A stretch of 64,000 bases of DNA from Rathayibacter sp. VKM Ac-2804 (GCF_009866655.1 NZ_CP047420.1:1-64000), one strand, 5' to 3'; shown: positions 31,876 to 40,926, counted from the stretch's first letter. Notes: generated from the sequence alone by a model not told the origin. Translations and numbers: made by a program.

Positions 31876-31890
31876 GGGGGGGCGGGGGGG
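31876..31890. repeat. Paired homopolymer tract G7-C-G7
   Basis: Seven G, one C, seven G on the plus strand (C7-G-C7 in the coding sense). The coding frame of the long protein changes across it. A run of six in either tract would restore one 792-residue reading frame. Confidence 0.9.
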
Positions 31891-32562
31891 CAGGACCGGG
31901 GCGACGGGCAGCACGGGCGCGGCGGGGGCGGGCGGCGTGGGAGCGGACGACGGCGCGCTCGGAGCGGAGGACCGGGGGGCCGCGGCGGGCGGCCGGGGCG
32001 TCTGCGGGAGCACCGGGCCGAGCGGGAAGCGGGGGGAGGGCGTGACCGGACGGTCGGGATCCGCCTCCGTCGGCGCCTCGGCGACGGACTCCGGGGAGCG
32101 GGGATCCTCCGCGGCGGGCTTCGAGCGGGGTGCGGTGAAGGCGGCCCAGATGCCGCGGCGAGCGGAGTCGCGCTCGGCGGCGGCCTGCGCGTCGGACTGC
32201 GTGTCCGAAGACGTGTCGGCGTCGGCAGCCGGCGCGTCCGACGCCGGAGGCGCTGCCGCGGGCTCGCCGGTGGGCGCGGGCTCAGGATCGGCGGTCGTCT
32301 CGGTGCCGTCCTGGGACGCGGGGGCGGGCGCGGACTCGGCGGGTCGCTCGGCCTCGACGGGCTGCTCGGCGTCGGCGGGCTGCTCCGCGTCGGCGGGCTG
32401 CTCGGCCTCGACGGGCTGCTCGGATCCGGCGGACGCCTCGGACCCGACGGACGCCTCCGACGCGATGAATCGCTCCGATTCGACGGGGCGCTCGGTCTCT
32501 ACCGACTGCTCGGACTCGACGGAGGATCCGGACTCGACCGGCCGCTCGGGCTCGACGATCTG

Positions 32563-32652
32563 CTCCGGCTCAGCGACCTGCTCCGGCTCAGCGACCTGCT
32601 CCGGCTCAGCGACCTCCGCCGGCTCGGCGACCTGCGCCGGCTCAGCGGGCTG
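32563..32652. repeat. 18-bp tandem repeat inside coding region
   Basis: Five units of 18 bp. The first two (CTCCGGCTCAGCGACCTG) are the same, the third differs in one base, the last two are diverged. They encode the six-residue VAEPEQ-type repeats of the long Pro/Glu-rich protein and could vary in number between strains. Confidence 0.85.
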
Positions 32653-33080
32653 CTCAAGCTCGGCGACCTGCTCCGGTGCGGTGGACTGCCCCGGCTCGGC
32701 GGGCTGCTCGGGCGCGAGGGGCTGCTCGGGCGCGACGGGCGCGGACGCGCCGGGCCGCTCGCCGTCGTGCTCGGGCTCGACGGGGACCGCGGCGTCGACG
32801 GGGTCCTCGTGACGCTCCTGCTCGGGCTCGGTGACGGGTGCGGCCTCGCTCGCAGGAGCCGGGGTCCGCGGCGCCTCGAAGATGCTCTTCAGGCGCCCGC
32901 CGCTCAGCTGCTCGAGGAGCCACTCGCTGCCGCCGGGGCGGCGCTCCGGCTCGGGGCGGTCCTCGCCCTCGCGCGACTCCGCTGCCTCGGGCGCCACGGC
33001 CTCGGCCTCCGCGGCCTCGGGCTTCTCGCCGTCGGGCCGCCCGCCGTTCTGGTCACCGCGCTCGCGGCCGTCGTCCACCA

Positions 33081-33629
33081 TCAGCTCAGACCGAGGTCGG
33101 CCAGCCCGATCGCGGCGAAGTAGGGGTAGCCGGCGTCCTCGATGATCTCGCGGGCTCCGGTAGCGCGGTCGACGACGACCGCTACTCCGGCGATCTCGGC
33201 GCCGACCTTCAGCAGGGCCTCGATGGCGGCGAGCGGGGAGCCGCCGGTGGTGGAGGTGTCCTCGACGACGACGACGCGCTTGCCGGCGAGGTCCGGGCCC
33301 TCGACCTGGCGGCCGCGGCCGTGGTCCTTGGGCGCCTTGCGCACGACGAAGGCGTCGTACTCGACGCCGCGGAGGACGCCGCGGTGCAGGATCGCGGAGG
33401 CGATGGGGTCGGCGCCCATCGTGAGACCGCCGACGGCGTCGACCCGCTCGATCGGAGCGATGAGGTCGAGCATCACGTCGCCGATGAGCGGCGCGACCCG
33501 GTGGTCGAGGCTGACGCGGCGCAGGTCGACGTAGTAGCTCGCCTTCTTGCCGCTCGTCAGGGTGAAGTCCCCGTGGAAGACGGCGTCGGAGCCGATGTAC
33601 TCGATGAGCTGCTGGCGTGCGTCGTTCAC
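33081..33629 (-). CDS. pyrE: Orotate phosphoribosyltransferase
   Basis: 182 residues. Joins orotate with PRPP to give OMP in pyrimidine synthesis. Motifs: HGDFTLTSGKKASYYVDLRR (orotate site), GGLTMGADPIASA, VVRKAPKDHGRGRQVEGPDL (catalytic loop with K-x-H-G) and the PRPP motif VVVVEDTSTTGGSPLAAIEA. The GTG at 33629 lies 6 nt after TAGAGT, so pyrE probably has its own leaderless promoter inside the 22-bp gap behind the ABC exporter genes. Its stop shares one base with the ATG of the next gene (TGATG). Confidence 0.95.
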   Translation of the reverse strand: MNDARQQLIEYIGSDAVFHGDFTLTSGKKASYYVDLRRVSLDHRVAPLIGDVMLDLIAPIERVDAVGGLTMGADPIASAILHRGVLRGVEYDAFVVRKAPKDHGRGRQVEGPDLAGKRVVVVEDTSTTGGSPLAAIEALLKVGAEIAGVAVVVDRATGAREIIEDAGYPYFAAIGLADLGLS

Positions 33630-33635
33630 GCGCCT

Positions 33636-33641
33636 ACTCTA
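33636..33641 (-). promoter_or_regulatory. -10 box TAGAGT, leaderless pyrE
   Basis: TAGAGT on the minus strand, 6 nt before the GTG of pyrE. Confidence 0.6.
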
Positions 33642-33651
33642 CGGTGCACGC

Positions 33652-35700
33652 CTACGGCGCGGACTCGGCACCGCCCGCGCGCGTCGCTCCGGCCTTCTCG
33701 CCCTGTCCCTCCTCGGCTCCGCCGCGGAACTGCGTCATGTAGAGGTCGTAGTAGGCGCCGCGTCGCCGAAGGAGCTCCTCGTGGGCGCCCTGCTCCACGA
33801 TGCGGCCGGCCTCCATCACCAGGATGGTGTCGGCGTCGCGGATCGTGGAGAGGCGGTGCGCGATGACGAACGAGGTGCGGTCGGTGCGCAGCGCCGCCAT
33901 GGCGTGCTGCACGAGCAGCTCGGTCCGGGTGTCGACCGAGGAGGTCGCCTCGTCGAGGATGAGCAGCGACGGATTGGCGAGGAACGCGCGGGCGATCGTG
34001 ATCAGCTGGCGCTCACCGGCCGAGACACTGCCGCCGTCGGCGTCGAGCACCGTGTCGTAGCCGTCGGGCAGCTGCTGCACGAAGCGGTCGACCATCGTCG
34101 CCCGGGCGGCGTCGGCGATCTCCTCGTCGGTGGCGTCGAGGCGCCCGTACCGGATGTTCTCGCGGATCGTGCCCTGGAAGAGCCAGGCGTCCTGGAGCAC
34201 CATGCCCACGCGCGAGCGGAGGTCGCCGCGGCCGATCCGGGTGATGTCGACGCCGTCGAGCAGGATGCGCCCGCCGGTGAGCTCGTAGAAGCGCATCACC
34301 AGGTTGACCAGCGTGGTCTTGCCGGCGCCGGTCGGGCCGACGATCGCGACCGTCTGGCCCGGCTGGGCCGAGAAGGTCAGGCCCTCGATCAGAGGCTGCT
34401 CCGGGTCGTAGGAGAAGGAGACGTCCTCGAACTCGACGTGGCCGTCGGTGCGCTCCGGGAGCGAGTCGACCGCGGTCTCGGGCTCCTGCTCGTCCGCGTC
34501 GAGCAGCTCGAAGGTGCGCTCGGCCGAGGCGACACCCGACTGGAGCATGTTCGCCATGCTCGCGAGCTGCGTCACAGGCTGGGTGAACTCGCGCGAGTAC
34601 TGGATGAACGCGGTCGCGTCGCCGAGGGTGAGCTGACCGGAGGCGACCCGCAGGCCGCCGACCACGGCGATCAGCACGTACGACAGGTAGGACACGAAGG
34701 TCATCGCCGGCATGATCATGCCCGAGACGAACTGGGCGCCGAACGAGGCCGAGTAGAGCGCATCGTTCCGGCGGTCGAACTCCTCGAGCATCTCCCGGTC
34801 GCGGCCGAAGGTGCGGACGATCTCGAGGCCCGAGAAGGTCTCCTCGATGTGGCCGTTCAGCGCGCCGGTGTTCTTCCACTGCGCGGCGAAGAGCTTCTGC
34901 GAGCGGGCACCGATGACGCCCGCGATCACGCCGGACAGCGGGATGGAGACGAGCGCGATCAGCGCGAGCTGCCAGGAGACGATGAACATCATCACGGCGA
35001 TGCCGATGATCGTCAGCACCGACTGGACGAGCTGCGAGAACGCCTGCTGCAGGGCCGTCTGGATGTTGTCCACGTCGTTGGTCACGCGCGACATCACGTC
35101 GCCGCGCTGCCGGGTGTCGAAGAAGCGCAGCGGCAGGCGGTTGAGCTTCGCCTCGATGTCCTGGCGGAGCCCGAAGACGACCCGCATGACCAGGCCGTTG
35201 AGGATGTAGCCCTGGGCCCACATCAGCACCGACGCGACGACGTACATCAGCAGCACGATGATGATCAGGCGGCCGAGCACCGTGAAGTCGATGCCCTCCC
35301 CGGGCACGATCGCGGTCTTCGAGAGCATGTCGGCGAAGGTGCCGTTGCCCTCGGCCCGCTGCTGCTCGATGATCTGCTCGAGCGGGACGCCGGCGGGCAG
35401 CTGCGAGCCGATCACGCCGTTGAAGATGGTGTCCATCGCCTGGCCGAGGATCTTCGGCGCGATGACGGTGAGGACGACCGACGCCGACACGAGGGCGACG
35501 ACGAGGATCATCCGGGCGCGCTCGGGGCCGAGCAGGCCGAACAGCCGCTTCGCGGAGGGCCAGAAGTCCTGCGCCTTCCGCGGGGGCGGGCCGTCGCCGA
35601 ACATGCCGCCGTCGCCCTCGCCGGGCTCGAACTCGGGCTCGAGCTCGGAGGTCTCGGCGACCGGCGCCGCCTGGGCTTCGGTGTCGCGTGCGCGGGCCAT
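33652..35700 (-). CDS. ABC exporter half-transporter (catalytic NBD)
   Basis: 682 residues. An N-terminal acidic extension, six membrane helices (residues ~60-390), then the ATPase domain: Walker A VGPTGAGKTTLV, Q-loop VLQDAWLFQGTI, signature SVSAGERQLITIARA (variant of LSGGQ), Walker B LLILDEATSSVDTRT with the catalytic Glu, and H-loop AHRLS. An extra loop of ~50 residues between the first helices (GQAMDTIFNGVIGSQLPAGV) is typical of this MDR-like actinobacterial group. It follows its partner with a 1-base gap, so the two should form one heterodimer. Export of lipids or drugs is likely; substrate unknown. Confidence 0.93.
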   Translation of the reverse strand: MARARDTEAQAAPVAETSELEPEFEPGEGDGGMFGDGPPPRKAQDFWPSAKRLFGLLGPERARMILVVALVSASVVLTVIAPKILGQAMDTIFNGVIGSQLPAGVPLEQIIEQQRAEGNGTFADMLSKTAIVPGEGIDFTVLGRLIIIVLLMYVVASVLMWAQGYILNGLVMRVVFGLRQDIEAKLNRLPLRFFDTRQRGDVMSRVTNDVDNIQTALQQAFSQLVQSVLTIIGIAVMMFIVSWQLALIALVSIPLSGVIAGVIGARSQKLFAAQWKNTGALNGHIEETFSGLEIVRTFGRDREMLEEFDRRNDALYSASFGAQFVSGMIMPAMTFVSYLSYVLIAVVGGLRVASGQLTLGDATAFIQYSREFTQPVTQLASMANMLQSGVASAERTFELLDADEQEPETAVDSLPERTDGHVEFEDVSFSYDPEQPLIEGLTFSAQPGQTVAIVGPTGAGKTTLVNLVMRFYELTGGRILLDGVDITRIGRGDLRSRVGMVLQDAWLFQGTIRENIRYGRLDATDEEIADAARATMVDRFVQQLPDGYDTVLDADGGSVSAGERQLITIARAFLANPSLLILDEATSSVDTRTELLVQHAMAALRTDRTSFVIAHRLSTIRDADTILVMEAGRIVEQGAHEELLRRRGAYYDLYMTQFRGGAEEGQGEKAGATRAGGAESAP

Positions 35701-35701
35701 C

Positions 35702-37435
35702 TCAGGCCACCCCTTCCACGCTCAGCTGGGATTCGACGATCTCGCGGTAGGTCGCGTTCGTCTCGAGGAGCTCGTCGTGCGTGCCGCGGCCGACGATGCG
35801 GCCCGCGTCGAGCACGACGATCTGGTCGGCGTTCCGGATGGTCGACACGCGCTGGGCGACGATGATCACGGTCGCGTCGGTGGTCGCCTCGGCGAGGGAC
35901 TCGCGCAGGCGCGCGTCGGTCGCGACGTCGAGCGCCGAGAACGAGTCGTCGAAGAGGTAGACGCGCGGCTTCGCGACGAGCGCCCGCGCGATGCAGAGCC
36001 GCTGCCGCTGCCCGCCCGAGACGTTGGTACCGCCCTGCGAGACGGGCTCGTCGAGCCCGCGCTCCTTCGCCCGGACGAAGTCCTCGCCCTGGGCGATGCG
36101 CAGCGCCTCCCACAGCTCGGCGTCGGTCGCGTCCGGGCGGCCGAAGCGGAGGTTGGAGGCGATGGTGCCCGAGAAGAGGTAGGGCCGCTGCGGGACGAGC
36201 CCGACGACCTTCGCGAGCTGCGCGCGGTCGAGCGAGGAGACGGGCACGCCGTCGATGGCGACCGAGCCCTCCTGCGGGTCGAACAGCCGCGGCACGAGGC
36301 CGAGCAGGGTCGTCTTGCCCGCGCCGGTGGAGCCGACGATCGCGGTCGTCCGGCCCGGCTCGGCGACGAGGTCGAGCTGCGAGAGCACGGGGCGCTCGGC
36401 GCCGGGGTAGCCGAAGACGACCCCGGAGAACTCGACGCGGCCGACGGCCGGCGCGTCGACGCCCCCGGTCGGCGTGGTCAGGCTGGTGCGCGTGTCGAGG
36501 ACCTCCTGGATGCGCTCGGAGCAGACCACGGCGCGCGGGATCATCATCACCATGAAGACGCCCATCATCACGGCGGTGAGGATCTGCAGCAGGTACTGGA
36601 GGAACGCGGTCAGCGAGCCGATCTGCATCTGACCGGCGTCGACCCGGTGCCCGCCGAACCACAGCACCGCGGCCGTGGCGAGGTGCAGGATCATCATGAT
36701 CGCCGGGAACATCAGCACGAAGATGTTGCCGACCTTGATCGACACCTCGGTGATCGCCTCGTTCGAGCGGCGGTAGCGCTCGGATTCGAAGGGCTCGCGG
36801 ACGAACGCGCGGACCACGCGGATGCCGGTGATCTGCTCGCGCAGCACGCCGTTGATCCCGTCGATGCGGTCCTGCATCAGGCGGAACAGCGGCAGCAGCA
36901 GGAACACCAGCACTCCGACGACGACGAACAGCACCGGGACCGAGACCCACACCAGCCAGGAGAGCCCCGCGTCCTCGCGCAGGGCGAAGACGATCCCGCC
37001 GATGCACATGATCGGCGTCGACACCATGAAGTTGAGCGTCATCAGCACGAGCATCTGCACCTGCTGCACGTCGTTCGTGCCGCGGGTGATCAGGGTGGCG
37101 GTGCCGAAGCGGCCGACCTCGAGCCCGCTCAGCGAGTCGACCCGGCGGTAGACGTCGCGGCGCAGGTCGCGGCCGACGGCCATCGCGGTGCGGGCACCGA
37201 AGTAGACGCCGCCGATCGCCGCGGCGACCTGGACGAGGCAGACCGTGAGCATCGTCATGCCGGTGGCCCAGATGAAGTCGGTGTCGCCCTGGCCGATGCC
37301 CTGGTCGATGATCTCGGCGTTGAGGCTCGGCAGGTAGAGCGCCGCGAGGGTCGCGATCAGCTGGAGCACCACGACCGCCGCGATCGACCGGGAGTAGGGC
37401 TTCGCGTACGAGGACGCGAGACGGAGCAGGATCAT
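35702..37435 (-). CDS. ABC exporter half-transporter (degenerate-site NBD)
   Basis: 577 residues, six membrane helices then an ATPase domain: Walker A VGSTGAGKTTLLGL, Q-loop LVPQRPYLFSGTI, canonical signature NVSGGQRQRLCIARA, Walker B VYLFDDSFSALDVAT and a Gln where the switch His belongs (VAQRVST). Asp in place of the catalytic Glu and no H-loop His are the marks of the non-hydrolysing site in heterodimeric exporters such as TM287/288 and BmrCD. The partner gene keeps Glu and His but has a variant signature, which is how the two sites complement. The start has GGAGG 4-8 nt upstream. First gene of the exporter operon. Confidence 0.93.
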   Translation of the reverse strand: MILLRLASSYAKPYSRSIAAVVVLQLIATLAALYLPSLNAEIIDQGIGQGDTDFIWATGMTMLTVCLVQVAAAIGGVYFGARTAMAVGRDLRRDVYRRVDSLSGLEVGRFGTATLITRGTNDVQQVQMLVLMTLNFMVSTPIMCIGGIVFALREDAGLSWLVWVSVPVLFVVVGVLVFLLLPLFRLMQDRIDGINGVLREQITGIRVVRAFVREPFESERYRRSNEAITEVSIKVGNIFVLMFPAIMMILHLATAAVLWFGGHRVDAGQMQIGSLTAFLQYLLQILTAVMMGVFMVMMIPRAVVCSERIQEVLDTRTSLTTPTGGVDAPAVGRVEFSGVVFGYPGAERPVLSQLDLVAEPGRTTAIVGSTGAGKTTLLGLVPRLFDPQEGSVAIDGVPVSSLDRAQLAKVVGLVPQRPYLFSGTIASNLRFGRPDATDAELWEALRIAQGEDFVRAKERGLDEPVSQGGTNVSGGQRQRLCIARALVAKPRVYLFDDSFSALDVATDARLRESLAEATTDATVIIVAQRVSTIRNADQIVVLDAGRIVGRGTHDELLETNATYREIVESQLSVEGVA

Positions 37436-37670
37436 GGGTCCTCCGGTCGGGGCGGGGCGGGAGAGGGCGGCCGGGACCGCGAGGGGCGGGATCGGCCGAG
37501 CACGGGGACGGCGGGAGCTTCGGGGCTCGGGCCGAGCGGCGCGGAGGAGCGGCCGCTGCAGGGACGGCGCAAGACAACCATCGACCACCGACAGCGGTTC
37601 CGCAATCGGCCGACAGGAGGAGACCGCGCCCCCTCCGACCCCGTGCGGGGATCCTGTCGGCGGCGGCTCC

Positions 37671-37676
37671 TAGACT
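37671..37676 (+). promoter_or_regulatory. -10 box TAGACT, leaderless start
   Basis: TAGACT, 6 nt before the ATG of the exonuclease gene. Confidence 0.62.
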
Positions 37677-37682
37677 TCCGGA

Positions 37683-38522
37683 ATGCGCATCGCCACCTGG
37701 AACGTGAACTCCATCCGGGCCCGCACCGGCCGCGTCGTCGACTGGCTCGTGCGCGAGGACGTCGACGTGCTCGCCATGCAGGAGCTCAAGTGCAAGCCCG
37801 AGCAGTTCCCGCACGAGGCCTTCGCCGAGGCGGGCTACCACGTCGAGATGGTCGGCCTCAGCCAGTGGAACGGCGTCGGCATCGCCTCCCGCCTGCCGAT
37901 GGAGGACGTCCAGGTCGGCTTCCCCGGCATGCCCGGCTTCGCCAAGGAGCCCGCGGCCGACGGAACCCTCCCGCTCGAGGCCCGCGCGATCGGCGCGACG
38001 GTCGACGGCGTGCGCGTCTGGAGCCTCTACGTGCCCAACGGCCGCGCGGTCGGCGACCCGCACTGGCACTACAAGCTCGAGTGGTTCGCCGCCCTCGAGG
38101 CGAGCACCCGCGCCTGGCTCGCGGCCGAGCCCGACCTGCCGCTCGCGCTGGTCGGCGATTGGAACGTCGCTCCGCTCGACAGCGATGTCGGCGACCCGAC
38201 GCTGGGCCCCGGATCCACGCACGTCTCCCCCGAGGAGCGCACCGCCTTCGAGGCCTTCACCGCCGCGGGCCTGCACGACGTGGTGCGCCCGCTCGTGCCC
38301 GAGGGCTACACCTACTGGGACTACAAGCAGCTGCGCTTCCCGCGCAACGAGGGGCTGCGGATCGACTTCGTGCTCGGCTCCCGCGCCTTCGGCGACCTGG
38401 TGACGGGCGCCGCGATCCACCGGAACGAGCGCAAGGGCGACGCCCCGAGCGACCACGTCCCCGTGGTCGTCGACCTCGACCTCGACACCTCGCTCGACGA
38501 CGACCGCCCGATGATCTTCTGA
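37683..38522 (+). CDS. xth: Exodeoxyribonuclease III
   Basis: 279 residues. AP endonuclease and 3'-5' exonuclease of base excision repair, cytoplasmic. EEP-fold motifs: MRIATWNVNSIRARTGRVVD (N in WNVNS), MQELKCKPEQFP (catalytic Glu), SLYVPNGR (Tyr), LVGDWNVAPLDSD (D and N), LRIDFVLGS and SDHVPVVVDL (catalytic His). Length and order are normal for ExoA/Xth. The start is set by TAGACT 6 nt upstream. The following membrane protein gene begins 2 nt after the stop, so the two are co-transcribed. Confidence 0.95.
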   Translation: MRIATWNVNSIRARTGRVVDWLVREDVDVLAMQELKCKPEQFPHEAFAEAGYHVEMVGLSQWNGVGIASRLPMEDVQVGFPGMPGFAKEPAADGTLPLEARAIGATVDGVRVWSLYVPNGRAVGDPHWHYKLEWFAALEASTRAWLAAEPDLPLALVGDWNVAPLDSDVGDPTLGPGSTHVSPEERTAFEAFTAAGLHDVVRPLVPEGYTYWDYKQLRFPRNEGLRIDFVLGSRAFGDLVTGAAIHRNERKGDAPSDHVPVVVDLDLDTSLDDDRPMIF

Positions 38523-38524
38523 CC

Positions 38525-39040
38525 GTGGCCTCCTCGAAGAAGAAGCGCGCCCGCGCCGACCAGCCCTCGACAGCGCAGCGCCCCTCCACCGCGCAGCGCG
38601 CCGCCGCGAGCCGCCCGGCCGTGGCGCAGGCGCACGACGAGTTCCGCACCGAGGCCTACCGCTCCGTCCGCGAGACGTTCGCCGCCGGCAAGCCGCTGCG
38701 CCGCCGCTGGGACCTGGTGCTCTCGATCCTCGGCTGCCTGGCCCTCGGGCTGCTCTGCGTGGTGCTCGGCTACCTCGCGGCGATCCTCGCCGTCTTCCCC
38801 GGCCAGTGCGAGGGGCAGAACATCGCCTGCGACTACGACCGGATCGACTGGGGCGTCTCGCTCGCTCTGATCGGCCCGCCGATCCTGACGCTGATCGCCG
38901 TGGGCGTGACGATCATCCGCTACCTCGTCGGCCGCCGGGTGTTCTGGATCCCGATCGTCGCCTTCGTGCTCTGCGTCGGCACCGCGTTCCTCGCGTCCTG
39001 GCTCGTCACCAGCTCGATCCCCGGATCCGCTCTGGCCTGA
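38525..39040 (+). CDS. Hypothetical three-helix membrane protein
   Basis: 171 residues from a GTG 2 nt after the xth stop. The first 55 residues are basic and Ala/Gln-rich with the repeated PSTAQR (QPSTAQRPSTAQRAAASRPA). Three membrane helices follow: residues ~60-92 (LVLSILGCLALGLLCVVLGY), ~107-130 and ~138-162. Two cysteines flank the first extracellular loop (GQCEGQNIACDYD), likely a disulfide. No family recognised. It is followed by a strong terminator, so xth and this gene form the whole transcript. Confidence 0.78.
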   Translation: MASSKKKRARADQPSTAQRPSTAQRAAASRPAVAQAHDEFRTEAYRSVRETFAAGKPLRRRWDLVLSILGCLALGLLCVVLGYLAAILAVFPGQCEGQNIACDYDRIDWGVSLALIGPPILTLIAVGVTIIRYLVGRRVFWIPIVAFVLCVGTAFLASWLVTSSIPGSALA

Positions 39041-39069
39041 GCGGGGCGGCCGTCGTCCGGCCGCCCCGC
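39041..39069. terminator. Bidirectional terminator
   Basis: GCGGGGCGGCC (39041-39051) pairs perfectly with GGCCGCCCCGC (39059-39069), loop GTCGTCC. It sits between the convergent 171-residue membrane protein and DUF4012 genes, directly after the TGA at 39040. Confidence 0.85.
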
Positions 39070-39071
39070 GC

Positions 39072-40919
39072 TCAGCCGGCGCAGGTCGGGTCGTCCGCGA
39101 GCGTCACCTCGGTCTTGTTGATCATCGGCGTGACCCGGACGGCCTGCTCGCCGAAGGTCGCGGCGGGGTCGGCGGCGGTGAAGCCGATCGTCACCGTCGT
39201 CGACTCGCCGGGGGCCAGCTGCACCGAGACGCGCGCGACCGGCCGGCCGAGGTCGTCGGTCGGGTCGAAGATCCGGGCCGCCTCGCCGAGCGGGTCGGAC
39301 CAGGAGGCCTGCGCCTGCGAGGTCGTCGTGCCGGGAGGGCCGTAGACGTAGACGTTGGTGACGAAGTCGCCGAGCGGGAAGCGGTTCCCGCCGTTCGCCG
39401 CCACGTACTTGGGCAGCGTGCGCGCGACCTTCTCGGTGATCGTGTTGGTCAGCGTCACCTGGGTGGAGAAGCTCGTGCCGCCGGCGGCGCAGCGGTTCGT
39501 GCTCGACTGGGTGACCGCGGTGTCGAGGTAGTAGTCCATCTTCGAGCCGACCGACGCGTCCTGGAAGAACACGCCGGTGGTCGAGGTGTCGTCGTTGTCC
39601 CTCGGCAGGACCCCCGCGATCGGGGTCGGGGCGAGCAGCGCCTGCTCGTCCGGATCGGTGCTGTAGGCCAGGATCCGGCTCTCGCCGACGGCCTTCACGA
39701 CGGCCGGGAGCATCTTGGACGGCTCCATGTCGCCGCCGAGGATCTTGCCGAGGATGGTGGCGCTGGCCTCCGAGAAGAAGGCGTCGGTCGCGTCGGCGAC
39801 CGTCGCGTCCGAGTAGCGGAAGTAGACCTTGTTGAGCAGCGTCGAGACGGTGTTCTCGCTGGTCAGCTCGGTGCCGTCGGTGAGCGTCACCGGGCCGGTC
39901 GAGGCGAGCAGGTACTGCAGCGCCATCGGGTCAATCGCGAGCACGCCGTCGATCTTCTCCCCGGGGAACTTCTGCCCCCAGAACTGCGTCGCGATCGAGG
40001 CCGCGGTGGGGAAGTCGGGGCGGCTCGTCGACACGTTGAAGGTGGTGGCGAGGTTGCCGCCGAAGGTGTCGAGCGCGCTCTGGTCGACCGAGACCGACTG
40101 CAGTCCGCGGAAGTCCTGGCTCGACTGCTGCGTGCCGACCGTGATCGCGCCGCCGTCGATGTTCAGCTGCATCACCGAGGAGGCGCCGCCGCCCAGGGCC
40201 TGCGCCTCGGCGAGGTTCTGGAAGAGCACGAGGTAGCTGCGCGGTCCACTGGCGCCGAGGGCGTCGGGGAGGATCGCGGTGATCGGCTGGACCTGGTCCA
40301 TCGCGCTGGTCGCCGTCTCGAGCTGCGGGGCGAACGCGTCGAGCGCGGAGGCGACCTGCGGCACGAGCGCGCCGCGGTCGATCCCCTCGACGCGGGACTG
40401 CGCCTCGTCGACGACGCCCTTGGCGACGGTGATCTTGTCGGAGAGAGCGGTGATCGCCGCGATGTCGACCCGGCCGTCGACCGGCTTGAGCACGTCGAGC
40501 GAGGTGGAGGAGAGCGGGGTGACGATCTTGCCCGAGACGTCGTCGGCGATCTCGGTCGCGGCGCGCACGGCGGAGAGGTTCGGGCCGAGGAACGGCACGA
40601 TCTCCATCACCCGCCACACCGGGTCGTCGGTCTCGTCGCGCGCCTCGCCGGTGAGGGTGGCGATCTGCCCGGCGGTCGACTCCGCGCCCGCCGTGTCGAA
40701 GCCGGTGAGCTGGTCGGCGACCTGCGAGACCAGCGGGATGGCGGAGGTGAGCTTGGCGCGCACCGTCATGGCCTTGTCGTAGGTCTGCACCGCGAGGAGC
40801 ACGGCCACGACCGCGCCGATCACGAGGACCAGCAGGACGGTCAGGGTGATCCAGAGGCCCCGTCTGCTGCGGCGAGGGGTGCCGGAGGCGCGGCGAGAGG
40901 AGGTCGTCGTGGTGCTCAT
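39072..40919 (-). CDS. DUF4012 domain protein
   Basis: 615 residues. A basic cytoplasmic tip, one membrane helix (residues ~21-43, GLWITLTVLLVLVIGAVVAV), then a large outer domain. DUF4012 markers: LVLFQNLAEAQALGGGASSV (usual form QNnaElRatGG), DFPTAASIATQFW, IDGVLAIDPMALQYLLASTG and TLLNKVYFRY. These proteins sit near exopolysaccharide or wall-glycan genes and may act on polymer assembly, related to LCP proteins by context; no such genes are adjacent here. TAGGCT 7 nt upstream marks a leaderless start. Confidence 0.88.
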   Translation of the reverse strand: MSTTTTSSRRASGTPRRSRRGLWITLTVLLVLVIGAVVAVLLAVQTYDKAMTVRAKLTSAIPLVSQVADQLTGFDTAGAESTAGQIATLTGEARDETDDPVWRVMEIVPFLGPNLSAVRAATEIADDVSGKIVTPLSSTSLDVLKPVDGRVDIAAITALSDKITVAKGVVDEAQSRVEGIDRGALVPQVASALDAFAPQLETATSAMDQVQPITAILPDALGASGPRSYLVLFQNLAEAQALGGGASSVMQLNIDGGAITVGTQQSSQDFRGLQSVSVDQSALDTFGGNLATTFNVSTSRPDFPTAASIATQFWGQKFPGEKIDGVLAIDPMALQYLLASTGPVTLTDGTELTSENTVSTLLNKVYFRYSDATVADATDAFFSEASATILGKILGGDMEPSKMLPAVVKAVGESRILAYSTDPDEQALLAPTPIAGVLPRDNDDTSTTGVFFQDASVGSKMDYYLDTAVTQSSTNRCAAGGTSFSTQVTLTNTITEKVARTLPKYVAANGGNRFPLGDFVTNVYVYGPPGTTTSQAQASWSDPLGEAARIFDPTDDLGRPVARVSVQLAPGESTTVTIGFTAADPAATFGEQAVRVTPMINKTEVTLADDPTCAG

Positions 40920-40926
40920 TCGAGAG

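Larger units (their letters stand above)
30702..33081 (-). pseudogene. Long Pro/Glu-rich membrane protein with septum-formation domain, frameshifted at G tracts
   Basis: The protein starts at the ATG at 33081 (sharing one base with the pyrE stop). It has MVDDGRERGDQNGGRPDGEK, the small motif GSEWLLEQLSGGRLKSIFEA, then ~250 residues of Glu/Pro/Ala repeats (VAEPEQ). At 31876-31890 two G7 runs break the frame. One fewer base restores it: VLPPAPPTADLPTAPSALRE, VYQWPDPRGGWDAPPVW, an EKPRAEKPRAEKP stretch, a membrane helix (LIGLIAVGVVLLLGAILAIG) and the extracellular septum-formation-type domain GGECLQPFDTVWAETFTVVD. The whole would be 792 residues. If translation cannot shift, the C-terminal part could start only at an internal GTG such as 31544. 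Sequencing error, phase variation and true mutation are all possible. Confidence 0.7.
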
